Shown piece after piece: positions 7,193 through 14,878 of a stretch of DNA of 38,129 nt. The first letter of the stretch is position 1, and every line of letters begins with the position of its first letter. The stretch comes from Balneolaceae bacterium (lineage in GTDB: Bacteria > Bacteroidota > Rhodothermia > Balneolales > Balneolaceae), in the NCBI GenBank assembly GCA_020832415.1, contig JAFIES010000070.1, forward strand, positions 1 through 38,129, written 5' to 3'. The position numbers and the translations under genes are program-made. A model generated the notes under the pieces. The model had not been told where the DNA came from. It made no database searches and saw nothing but the letters and a program-made list of their open reading frames with translations.

Positions 7193-8287
7193 CTACAACT
7201 GTATCCAGTCACCGCCATTTGCGGCCGACTCAAAAATGGCATCCACAACCACCATATCAGCTAAACCTTCTTCTCCCGGTACAATAGGTGGCGTGTTGTT
7301 TTTGATGGCAAGCGCATCGTTATCCATCTGCCGCGCCTGCTGATGATTCGGATCTTCCGGCAACTGAGTTCCGCTGCTTGTTTCTCCCTGAACGCCATCA
7401 TAAGATAAAAATGGCTCCAGCCGGTACCATCCATCTGTACAATCAACCTCAAGATAATTCATAGATTTACCAAAACTGGTTTTACACAATGCTATAAGTC
7501 CGCCCGGAAATTCAAGATCAAAATCGGTGTGCTCATCCACATCGGGGAACATATCGGTTCTGTCTGTCCATTGCGTTGCCCTTACTGCCACAGGTTCCAA
7601 TCCGGACGAATAGCGGGCGGCATTCAGCGGATAGACGCCCATATCGTACATGGCACCGCCACCCATATTTGCAACTGTTCGCCAGACACCCTCCCCAAAA
7701 TTTCCATTGAATGCCCCTCCGGATCGAATTTCCGTTATCTCACCATACGTTTGCTCCTGCCCGTATTTAATGATGGTTTGAGTGTTGGGTTCGTGCTGCA
7801 TTCTGTACCCGATGGTCAGTTGCACGCGGTTGGATTTAGTAACGCGTATCATCTCCCGGCATTCTTCAGCATTCATCGCCATCGGTTTTTCGCACCAAAC
7901 ATGTTTGCCCGCTTCAGCCCCTATGATTGAGTACTCAGCATGCATGTGGTTGGGAAGTACGATGTAGACAACGTCGATATCATCGTTATTGGCAAGCTGA
8001 TACATGTTCCCGTAGTTATATACGTTGCTGTCTTTTATGCCATAACGCTCCTGCCAAACCGGAATTTTTTCGGGTGAACCGGTTACAATCCCGCGAAGTT
8101 CACAGTGCTTTGTCTGCAACAAGCCGGGGGCCAGCAGATTGGTACTGTAATTTCCAAGTCCGACCAGAGCAACACCCAGTTTCTCATTTTTTCGGGGTAG
8201 AATGATGGATGGAAAACCAAATGATGATACTGCCAGTGCCGATCCTGCCTTTACTAAAAAATCTTTCCGTGTAATAGAATGTGCCAT
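7193..8287 (-). CDS. Gfo/Idh/MocA-family oxidoreductase (GFOR-like), exported
   Basis: A 364-residue NAD(P)-dependent sugar or polyol oxidoreductase. The N-terminus (SITRKDFLVKAGSALAVSSF) resembles a Tat signal with an RK pair in place of RR, as in periplasmic glucose-fructose oxidoreductase-like enzymes of this phylum. The Rossmann loop GLGNYS follows at about 43-48. The family active-site motif CEKPMA is at about 132-137. The C-terminal block NMGGGAMYDMGVYPLNAAR (about 209-227) carries the conserved Asp of the catalytic region. Substrate cannot be read from sequence. No sugar operon partners adjoin it, and it stands alone between a gene-poor stretch and a repeat cluster. The ATG at 8285-8287 directly precedes the signal. 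Confidence 0.85.
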   Translation of the reverse strand: MAHSITRKDFLVKAGSALAVSSFGFPSIILPRKNEKLGVALVGLGNYSTNLLAPGLLQTKHCELRGIVTGSPEKIPVWQERYGIKDSNVYNYGNMYQLANNDDIDVVYIVLPNHMHAEYSIIGAEAGKHVWCEKPMAMNAEECREMIRVTKSNRVQLTIGYRMQHEPNTQTIIKYGQEQTYGEITEIRSGGAFNGNFGEGVWRTVANMGGGAMYDMGVYPLNAARYSSGLEPVAVRATQWTDRTDMFPDVDEHTDFDLEFPGGLIALCKTSFGKSMNYLEVDCTDGWYRLEPFLSYDGVQGETSSGTQLPEDPNHQQARQMDNDALAIKNNTPPIVPGEEGLADMVVVDAIFESAANGGDWIQL

Positions 8288-8400
8288 GGTTGTACAGTTT
8301 AATTGAGTGGTTACCTCTCAAGGTGCTAAAAAGAAATTAAATTCACATAAAAATTCGCCTATTTAGATTTTACTTAATACGGATAGCTCATGAGCAGCAC

Positions 8401-8594
8401 CATCTGCGAACCTCTGCGAGAACTAATCATAAGCCCCAACAGTTTTCTCGCTGTCGGACGCGAACGAACACGCTGACGAGCGCAGATGAGTAATTCTCAA
8501 CCATCATCTGCGAACTTCTGCGAAACCCGTCTGCGTACCTCTGCGAGAACCAACCATACAACCCCAACAGTTTTCTCGCAGATCAACGAATGCG
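8401..8594. repeat. Dispersed intergenic TCTGCG repeat cluster, copy A
   Basis: Multiple copies of a CATCTGCGAACYTCTGCGAGAAC-like unit (8401-8423, 8505-8526, 8527-8555) alternate with its approximate inverse, CAGTTTTCTCGCTGACGAGCGCAGATG-like (8440-8490, 8568-8594). Together they form imperfect palindromes able to fold as long hairpins. The cluster fills the space between two minus-strand genes. A second cluster at 10619-10764 uses the same units, so this is a REP-like or small non-autonomous mobile family. Confidence 0.75.
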
Positions 8595-8595
8595 C

Positions 8596-8976
8596 CTATT
8601 CCACAATCCGGGTGGCTGATGAGTTGAACATTCCCATCAAATGGCCCGTCATACTGTTTTCATCTACAATGTTTAATGTGATATTCACATTGTGCCCTTC
8701 TGCAAAAAAGTAAACCGTAATTGATTCTTCTGTTTCTGCGATACGGTCAAAAGGTATGGTTTCGGTTTCATCTTCTCCGCTAATGTATCCCGCCAGTTGA
8801 TCTTCATCCCGCTGCAGATTAAAAATCATGGCGGCATCCCCGTTCGGAGTGCCCTGAACCAATACATCCCACTTACCAATGAAGTAATCTTCTCCCGCAG
8901 CTTCTGATTGTGCAAATGCAGCTGATGTAATCAATAAAAAAAGAGTTGCCGTTAGTACTGTTCTTAATGTGTTCAT
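8596..8976 (-). CDS. Small secreted protein of unknown function
   Basis: A 126-residue protein with a clear signal peptide (MNTLRTVLTATLFLLITSAA then FAQ, cleavage likely after AFAQ). The mature 100 residues begin with an acidic stretch, then FIGKWDVLVQGTPNGDAAMIFNL, then alternating beta-type segments ending MTGHLMGMFNSSATRIV. The W-D-x-x-V start and 'G-x-I-S-G' middle suggest a small beta-barrel like lipocalin-type secreted domains, by impression only. It would be periplasmic. No operon partner; its 3' side abuts the repeat cluster. Confidence 0.7.
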   Translation of the reverse strand: MNTLRTVLTATLFLLITSAAFAQSEAAGEDYFIGKWDVLVQGTPNGDAAMIFNLQRDEDQLAGYISGEDETETIPFDRIAETEESITVYFFAEGHNVNITLNIVDENSMTGHLMGMFNSSATRIVE

Positions 8977-9243
8977 TATACGGTCTGTTTATTCGTTTTG
9001 ATTGGAATTTGACATGAAATATTGTGATGTGATCTTCTGTAGTAACATTTATTTTCGCTACTACTGAAGTCCTCCCGATTTTTCAATATACATACTCTGA
9101 ATGATTTTAGCTTTTTAGATTCGTACGGAGGTAAGCTTTTGATCATGACACTTTTATAGTGACATGGGTATGGCGAATCATCTGCAATCGAAATTTTAAA
9201 AAAGAGCGCAAACAAACTATTTACGCCTTTTAAGTGCCAATCA

Positions 9244-9615
9244 TCACGCTTTTATCACAGATTCGTTTCTTGCAATCAATGCATGCAGCCCAAAATAGAG
9301 CAAGAATCCAATCAAGCAGATGATGATTCCGTATATGGTGGTTATGGAGGAGATTTTTAAGCCACTAATCAATATTTCCGGGGAGACTGTCCCTGAAACC
9401 TCAATTACGGTGAATGCCTGATATAGGCCCAGAAACTGGCCGAATATCCCAACGATCAACCCGAAAAGTCCAATCTCCTTTACGAGTGCGATGTTTACAT
9501 TTTGGCTCAATTTAATTCGGTAGATGTAGATGGCTGCAGTTGCAATTACAGCAACCAGAACGATTGTTAGGATGCCCATGAAAAGTGGTCCGCCCATGTA
9601 AAATAGTTCAGTCAT
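9244..9615 (-). CDS. MotA/TolQ/ExbB-like proton channel family protein
   Basis: A 123-residue protein with three hydrophobic helices (about 10-31, 47-66 and 90-113). The segment GLFGLIVGIFGQFLGLYQAF followed by SGLKISSITTIYGIIICLIG matches the conserved TM2-TM3 region of the MotA/TolQ/ExbB family. It is shorter than ExbB (about 230 residues) and lacks the large cytoplasmic loop. No ExbD/TolR partner is next to it, so the energy-coupling role is uncertain. It is divergent from the LytTR regulator gene with 146 bases between them, suggesting that regulator may control it (inference). Confidence 0.75.
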   Translation of the reverse strand: MTELFYMGGPLFMGILTIVLVAVIATAAIYIYRIKLSQNVNIALVKEIGLFGLIVGIFGQFLGLYQAFTVIEVSGTVSPEILISGLKISSITTIYGIIICLIGFLLYFGLHALIARNESVIKA

Positions 9616-9761
9616 AATATTTAATTTAGTTTAAATGAAGGTTCATTAGAAATGTATCTTCAGTGACCGGTTGAGGCAATGCAGAATCCCCCGGCAGAGG
9701 TGCAGTTCATCGACAAAACCTGCAATTATTCACAATATTCGGGATACTTTCGCAAAAACAG

Positions 9762-10514
9762 ATGCAGACAAGTAAACATCTTCTTTTCTGGATTATCGTC
9801 ACAATCTTGCTGGTTGCAGGCTTTGGCAGCACGTTTAATGACTATGGCAAATCCTTCTTTTTTGTAACCTTTCTGCTACCGGTAGCTATGGCTACTTCTT
9901 ACGTATTTAATTACTACCTGGTGCCACAGTTCTTGCTGAAGCAGAAAACAGTGAGGTTTGCACTCTATACGGTCTATACCGTGATTGTCTCTCTCTTTCT
10001 TCAAATGGTTGTGATTACACTCTCTTTTGTAATTATTGCCAACTATCAATACAGCGAGATGGATCCGTTGATGTCAAATATTTTTGTTATCGCTTCGGTC
10101 ATCTATCTGGTGGTTCTTCTAAAGGCTTTTGTTCTCTTGTACAGGAGGGTCGTGAATGGAGAGTTCAGGGTAAAGGAGTTGAAACGCCAAAAAAATGCAT
10201 TGAAAGAAGATTTCATCACCGTAAGGGCCAACCGTGAAAATCAACAGATCAAACTGAATGATATCATCTACCTTGAAAGCCTTGCAGACTATGTAAATAT
10301 CCGGAGCACAAAGAGAACGGTTACTACCAGGGAGACCATCAGCTCTTTTGAAAAAACATTGCCGGATTACTTTATCCGTATTCATCGTTCATATATCGTG
10401 AACCGAAACTTTATACGCTCTTTTACTACTACATCTGTTCAGCTGAATGAATCTGAACTGCCTGTTAGCCGAACGTTCAAAAAAGAGGCTATGGAGAGGT
10501 TGTCGAAAACATAA
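9762..10514 (+). CDS. LytTR-family regulator with four-helix membrane domain
   Basis: A 250-residue protein. Residues 1-130 hold four hydrophobic segments (about 8-22, 30-52, 65-92 and 104-126), then a short basic coil. Residues 150-250 are a LytTR DNA-binding domain: IYLESLADYVNIRS, TTRETISSFEKTLP, FIRIHRSYIVNR and the closing ELPVSRTFKKE. There is no receiver domain, so it is a one-component membrane-bound regulator, common in Bacteroidota. It probably senses a membrane or envelope signal and acts nearby; the divergent ExbB-like gene is the closest candidate. The next + strand gene is 330 bases on, beyond a repeat cluster. Confidence 0.85.
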   Translation: MQTSKHLLFWIIVTILLVAGFGSTFNDYGKSFFFVTFLLPVAMATSYVFNYYLVPQFLLKQKTVRFALYTVYTVIVSLFLQMVVITLSFVIIANYQYSEMDPLMSNIFVIASVIYLVVLLKAFVLLYRRVVNGEFRVKELKRQKNALKEDFITVRANRENQQIKLNDIIYLESLADYVNIRSTKRTVTTRETISSFEKTLPDYFIRIHRSYIVNRNFIRSFTTTSVQLNESELPVSRTFKKEAMERLSKT

Positions 10515-10618
10515 CGGGAAGACAAATACCGGACCTCCTAATCAATTTTAACTCCGTTTTAATCAAAAACTCGATAACACGAATTGTGAATAATCTTTGA
10601 AACCCAATGTTTCTGCCC

Positions 10619-10764
10619 CTACAGTTTTCTCGCTGACGAGCGCGGACGAATTCGCTGACGGGCGCAGATGATTCACAACCAACACCCGTCTGCGTACTTC
10701 TGCGAGAACCCATCTGCGAATCTCTGCGAGAACCAACCATTCAGCCCATATGTCTCGCGGACGG
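10619..10764. repeat. Dispersed intergenic TCTGCG repeat cluster, copy B
   Basis: Same units as at 8401-8594: a left arm CAGTTTTCTCGCTGACGAGC (10622-10641) continuing through CGCAGATG, then CCGTCTGCGTACTTCTGCGAGAACC and CATCTGCGAATCTCTGCGAGAACC in tandem (about 10686-10734), then a worn TCTCGCGGACG. The left and right arms are near reverse complements. The cluster occupies most of the 333-base gap between the LytTR gene and the DUF255 gene, which otherwise holds nothing obvious. Confidence 0.75.
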
Positions 10765-10847
10765 AATTTCCTTTCTATCCAATCTGTTTTGTATCATAAA
10801 GATGCCAACGCATCAAACAGAACAGTAAACCCGATTGAATCCACACA

Positions 10848-12890
10848 ATGAACCGCCTTGCAAATGAAAAAAGCCCTTATCTCCTCCAGCACAAAAATAA
10901 TCCGGTGGATTGGTACCCCTGGGGGGATGAAGCCTTCGAAAAAGCAAAGGCTGATGACAAGCCGGTGTTTCTATCCATCGGGTATGCCACTTGCCATTGG
11001 TGCCATGTAATGGAGCATGAAAGTTTTGAAGACGAAGAGGTGGCACGGCGAATGAACGAAGTGTTCGTCAGCATCAAAGTAGACCGAGAGGAGAGGCCCG
11101 ATATCGACCATACGTATATGACCGTATGCCAGATGCTCACCGGTCATGGCGGCTGGCCGCTCACCATAGTGATGACACCCGAAAAAGAGCCTTTCTACGC
11201 CGCCACCTACCTGCCCAGGCACTCCCGCCCCAACCGAATCGGGATGATGGAATTTTTACCGGCCATTAATAAAGCATGGGAAACCGATCGTGCCAATGTT
11301 CTGCAATCCGTCGAGCGGATTAAAAAAGGTTTTTCTAAAACGCTGGACCTTGGCAAAAGCACCGGTTCACTTGCTGATGATATTACCAATCAAGCACGGC
11401 AATCACTGCTCGACAGATTTGATGCCTCAGAGGGTGGGTTTGGTTCTGCCCCGAAATTTCCATCCCCTCACAATCTTTTGTTTCTGTTGAACCGATATCA
11501 AACCGATAGTAATCAAAAAGATCTGGACATGGTAAATCTCACCCTCGAGAAGATGCGGCTTGGCGGGTTGTGGGATCATGTTGGGTCTGGGTTTCACCGT
11601 TATTCAACGGATCACCGATGGCTGCTCCCCCATTTCGAAAAAATGCTGTACGATCAGGCCATGCTTCTGCTTGCTTTTGCCGAGGGATGGAAAGCAACCA
11701 AAAATCCGCTCTTCAAACAAACAGCATTCGAAATTGTGGAGTATGTGGATGGTTGCCTCACATCTCCCGAAGGAGCTTTCTACTCCGCTGAGGATGCCGA
11801 CAGTGAAGGTGAAGAAGGCAAATTTTATGTTTGGGAATCGGCCGAAATCCAAAACATCCTCAATAAGGAGGATGCCGGTTTATTTCTGGATCTGTTCCGG
11901 TTTGAAGAGGGTGGAAACTTCCATGATGAAGCCACCCATCAGAAAACGGGTAAAAATATCCCACACCTGAGAAAACCAGTGCCCGATGATCTGCAAACGG
12001 ACGTTCAAAAGATTCTCTCAACACTTAAAACAGAACGGGAAAAGCGCGTGCGTCCCCTGCTGGATGATAAAATTTTGACTGATTGGAACGGCTTGATGAT
12101 CGCAGCTCTTTCAAGGGCTGGTGTGTTGTTTGATGAACCGAAATTGATTCAAAAAGCGGAACGGGCATGGAGCATCATTGAATTGTATTGCCACTCAGAT
12201 GGCAATCTTTTGCACCGGTTAAAAGATGGTTCAGCTGAGATCACCGGAATGGCCGATGATTATGCATTCTCAGTCTGGGGATTAATTGAGCTTTATAATG
12301 CCACATTGAAACCTGAATACCTTGAAACGGCCATTTTAATTCAGAAAACCTTTGATGAGAAATTTTTGGACCCAGATCATGGTGGATATTTCTTTACCGC
12401 CTATGATGCAGAAGCACTGCTTGGCCGCCAGAAAGAGATCTATGACGGCGCGATTCCCTCATCAAACTCCGTGGCTGCATTGAATGGAATTCGGTTATTG
12501 AGGCTAACTTCCAACCACTCGTTTGAGGAGAAATCACAAGCCCTATTTAATACATTTTCCGAGCAAATTGGCGATTCACCAGCAGGTTATACATTCTCTA
12601 TGCTTGCTTATGATCTGTTTATTGGGAACTCCACAGAGATTGTAATCACCGCTACAGAGCGGAACAAAAAAACGGAAGAACTTATTGCACTCTGCAGAGA
12701 ATTGTTAAAACCAGGCTCTGTTCTTCTATTGAAAACAACCGGAAATTCTGATCAATTATCCGCCATTGCACCCTTTTTAAAGCATTATCCCATCAGTGAA
12801 AAACCCGCTCTATATGTATGCAGAAATTTTGAGTGCAAAGCCCCGGTATTTTCTGAAGGGGAGCTCAGAGAACTGTTATTGAATTCTTAA
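10848..12890 (+). CDS. DUF255 / thioredoxin-fold N-terminal protein (YyaL, SPATA20-like)
   Basis: A 680-residue cytosolic protein, the usual length for the family. The N-terminal thioredoxin-like DUF255 domain (about 1-170) opens with [20 protein letters not shown] and contains the hallmark [13 protein letters not shown] at about 49-61, followed by [11 protein letters not shown] and [11 protein letters not shown]. The remaining 500 residues form an alpha/alpha toroid like N-acylglucosamine 2-epimerases and glycosidases (for example [37 protein letters not shown]). The biochemical function is not established; a redox or glycan-related role is often guessed. It begins with an ATG 83 bases after the repeat cluster and is followed at 105 bases by a crotonase gene. 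Confidence 0.9.
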   Translation: MNRLANEKSPYLLQHKNNPVDWYPWGDEAFEKAKADDKPVFLSIGYATCHWCHVMEHESFEDEEVARRMNEVFVSIKVDREERPDIDHTYMTVCQMLTGHGGWPLTIVMTPEKEPFYAATYLPRHSRPNRIGMMEFLPAINKAWETDRANVLQSVERIKKGFSKTLDLGKSTGSLADDITNQARQSLLDRFDASEGGFGSAPKFPSPHNLLFLLNRYQTDSNQKDLDMVNLTLEKMRLGGLWDHVGSGFHRYSTDHRWLLPHFEKMLYDQAMLLLAFAEGWKATKNPLFKQTAFEIVEYVDGCLTSPEGAFYSAEDADSEGEEGKFYVWESAEIQNILNKEDAGLFLDLFRFEEGGNFHDEATHQKTGKNIPHLRKPVPDDLQTDVQKILSTLKTEREKRVRPLLDDKILTDWNGLMIAALSRAGVLFDEPKLIQKAERAWSIIELYCHSDGNLLHRLKDGSAEITGMADDYAFSVWGLIELYNATLKPEYLETAILIQKTFDEKFLDPDHGGYFFTAYDAEALLGRQKEIYDGAIPSSNSVAALNGIRLLRLTSNHSFEEKSQALFNTFSEQIGDSPAGYTFSMLAYDLFIGNSTEIVITATERNKKTEELIALCRELLKPGSVLLLKTTGNSDQLSAIAPFLKHYPISEKPALYVCRNFECKAPVFSEGELRELLLNS

Positions 12891-12995
12891 TTTCTGTTGA
12901 ACTCTTTAAAATAAAGGGGTAATCTTTAGCGGCTGAATTATCGGAGCATTCAGTATTCATTTCATCAAAAAATCTACCATAACCTTTTTGCAGAT

Positions 12996-13766
12996 ATGAC
13001 AAAAAACGAAAACGGAACTGTAAGCTATTCAGTAGCGAATCACATTGGAACGATTGAATTTTTTCACCCTAAAGGAAATTCACTACCCGGAACAATACTT
13101 CGTGAACTGGCATCAACCATTGAAGCCGCTGGGATAGATGAAGAATCTCGGGTACTTGTTTTGAAAAGCAGTGGCGATGGAGCATTTTGTGCCGGTGCAT
13201 CATTCGAAGAATTGACAGCTATCGAAAATCTGGATGATGGAAAGTCATTTTTTATGGGATTTGCACGTGTTATCAACGCAATGCGAACCTGCCCAAAAAT
13301 TATTATTTCACGGGTTCATGGGAAAACCGTGGGCGGTGGAATAGGCCTGGTGGCTGCATCTGATTTCAGTGTTGCTCTCGGCACAGCCTCTATAAAACTG
13401 AGTGAACTTTCATTGGGAATCGGGCCATTTGTTGTTGGGCCTGCTGTGGGTCGCAAACTCGGTGTTTCTGCATTTTCAACACTTGCACTGGATGCCAAAA
13501 CATGGTACAGTGCCAATTGGGCTCTTACTCATGGGCTCTACAACAAGGTAACAGGTTCCATTGCCGAACTTGATACAGAAATAAGCCGACTTTCTGCAGA
13601 TTTAGCTGCCAGCAACCCAGAAGCGTTACGAAATATGAAGGAGATTTTCTGGCAGGCTACCGGCCATTGGAGTGCCACTCTTGAACAACGGGCAGAAATA
13701 AGCGGAAAGCTTGTATTATCAGATTATACAAAGGAAACCATCGACAAGTTCAAAGAGAGGAAGTAG
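12996..13766 (+). CDS. Enoyl-CoA hydratase/isomerase (crotonase) family protein
   Basis: A 256-residue crotonase-fold enzyme acting on an acyl-CoA thioester in the cytosol. The oxyanion-hole segments are GAFCAGASFEEL (about 62-73) and HGKTVGGGIGLVAASD (about 107-122). Compared with mitochondrial crotonase, the first catalytic Glu (GGGCE) is Gly here, while the second (KLSE, before LSLGIG) is kept. Single-Glu members include isomerases and methylglutaconyl-CoA hydratases, so a specific reaction should not be assumed. The gene ends two bases before the convergent LacI gene stop at 13768. Confidence 0.85.
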   Translation: MTKNENGTVSYSVANHIGTIEFFHPKGNSLPGTILRELASTIEAAGIDEESRVLVLKSSGDGAFCAGASFEELTAIENLDDGKSFFMGFARVINAMRTCPKIIISRVHGKTVGGGIGLVAASDFSVALGTASIKLSELSLGIGPFVVGPAVGRKLGVSAFSTLALDAKTWYSANWALTHGLYNKVTGSIAELDTEISRLSADLAASNPEALRNMKEIFWQATGHWSATLEQRAEISGKLVLSDYTKETIDKFKERK

Positions 13767-13767
13767 T

Positions 13768-14799
13768 TCAGGCTCCCTGATTTTTTACAGGTGCCGTACT
13801 TTTACGAATTACAAGTTTTGGTTCAAGGTTCAGGTGAACTGCATCTTTTTCCCTGTTATTAATAGAATCAATCAGCAGTTGCGCTGCTTTTTCCCCTTTG
13901 CCATAAGTAGGTTGCGCCACAGTTGTTAATGGTGGTATCAAATATCTTGAGATGGGCAGTCCATCGAATCCAACTACAGAGAATTTATCAGGAACCGTGA
14001 TTTTATTTTCATACAAGGCCAGAAGTGCACCCATGGCTATGGTATCACTTGCACAAAATAGTGCCGTCATTTCAGGATATTTCTTTATCCACCTGTTCAT
14101 GGTTCGGTAGCCATCTCGCTGCGAATAGCTACCTACAGAAATCGATTCTTCGTTTGTTGGGAGGCCGGCATCTTCAAAGGCAGCTTTGAACCCTTTTATT
14201 CTGTGCTCTGTCTCCTGAACGTTTTGATCTCCAAAAATTCCGCCGACCTGTTTGTGGCCAAGTTCGATCAGATGTTTTGCGGCTTTGTAGGCACCATCAT
14301 AATTGTTCACATCAACTGAACAGATTTCCGGATATGCGGGATTGTGCCCCACCAATACAATAGGAATCTCTTTTTCTGCCAGTTTTTTTACTGTAAAATC
14401 AGTTACCTCTTCATTCAGGCAGATTACACCATCCAGGTGATGTTCATTCAGCAGGTATTGATGCAGCTCATCGGCCATTGTTGAGGAGTAAAAAGAGAAA
14501 TGGACGTAATACCCACGGCGAATGCACTCCTCAAATATTCCAAGATAGAGAAGTGACCAGTACCCATTTCCAAGGCTCTCTTCCCCAATACGGCTGGTTA
14601 ACACCCCAATTTGATACGTACTTCGGGTTGCCAGGCTCCTTGCTACAGAATTTGGCCTGTAGTTGTACTTCTCAACAACTTCCATAACCCGCTGCCTTGC
14701 CTCTTCACTTACATTCGGGTGATTGTTTATTACCCTTGATACAACCGAACGCGATACATGCGCAAGTTTTGCAACTTTATCGATGTTTAATCTATCCAT
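13768..14799 (-). CDS. LacI-family transcriptional regulator of the amino-sugar locus
   Basis: A 343-residue LacI/GalR regulator. The N-terminal HTH and hinge are intact (IDKVAKLAHVSRSVVSRVIN, then RPNSVARSLATRST, about 5-62). The rest is a periplasmic-binding-protein-like sugar sensor (IGVLTSRIGEE, LDGVICLNEE, IPIVLVGHNP, SVVGFDGLPIS). It lies 80 bases downstream of the GH20 gene on the same strand as the ROK kinase and GH20, so it is probably in their operon. An AACCGATT-centred palindrome at 18770-18785, before the NagB fusion gene, is the best candidate operator. A GlcNAc or chitobiose-derived inducer is inferred from neighbours. Confidence 0.9.
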   Translation of the reverse strand: MDRLNIDKVAKLAHVSRSVVSRVINNHPNVSEEARQRVMEVVEKYNYRPNSVARSLATRSTYQIGVLTSRIGEESLGNGYWSLLYLGIFEECIRRGYYVHFSFYSSTMADELHQYLLNEHHLDGVICLNEEVTDFTVKKLAEKEIPIVLVGHNPAYPEICSVDVNNYDGAYKAAKHLIELGHKQVGGIFGDQNVQETEHRIKGFKAAFEDAGLPTNEESISVGSYSQRDGYRTMNRWIKKYPEMTALFCASDTIAMGALLALYENKITVPDKFSVVGFDGLPISRYLIPPLTTVAQPTYGKGEKAAQLLIDSINNREKDAVHLNLEPKLVIRKSTAPVKNQGA

Positions 14800-14878
14800 A
14801 TCAGTTCCGGCATATTTTTAGTACAAAAATACATTCAATATGATTAAACAACAGAGCTTTATGAATAAAATTGCAAGA

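Noticed and set aside
8401-8594. CRISPR array reading of the tandem TCTGCG repeats
   Set aside because: Repeats are short and variable, alternate in orientation, and have no uniform spacers; no cas genes in the window.
8976-9215. 79-codon minus-strand frame upstream of the small secreted protein
   Set aside because: No ribosome site, odd composition with scattered Cys and Lys, and it overlaps the start of a gene with a clear signal peptide.
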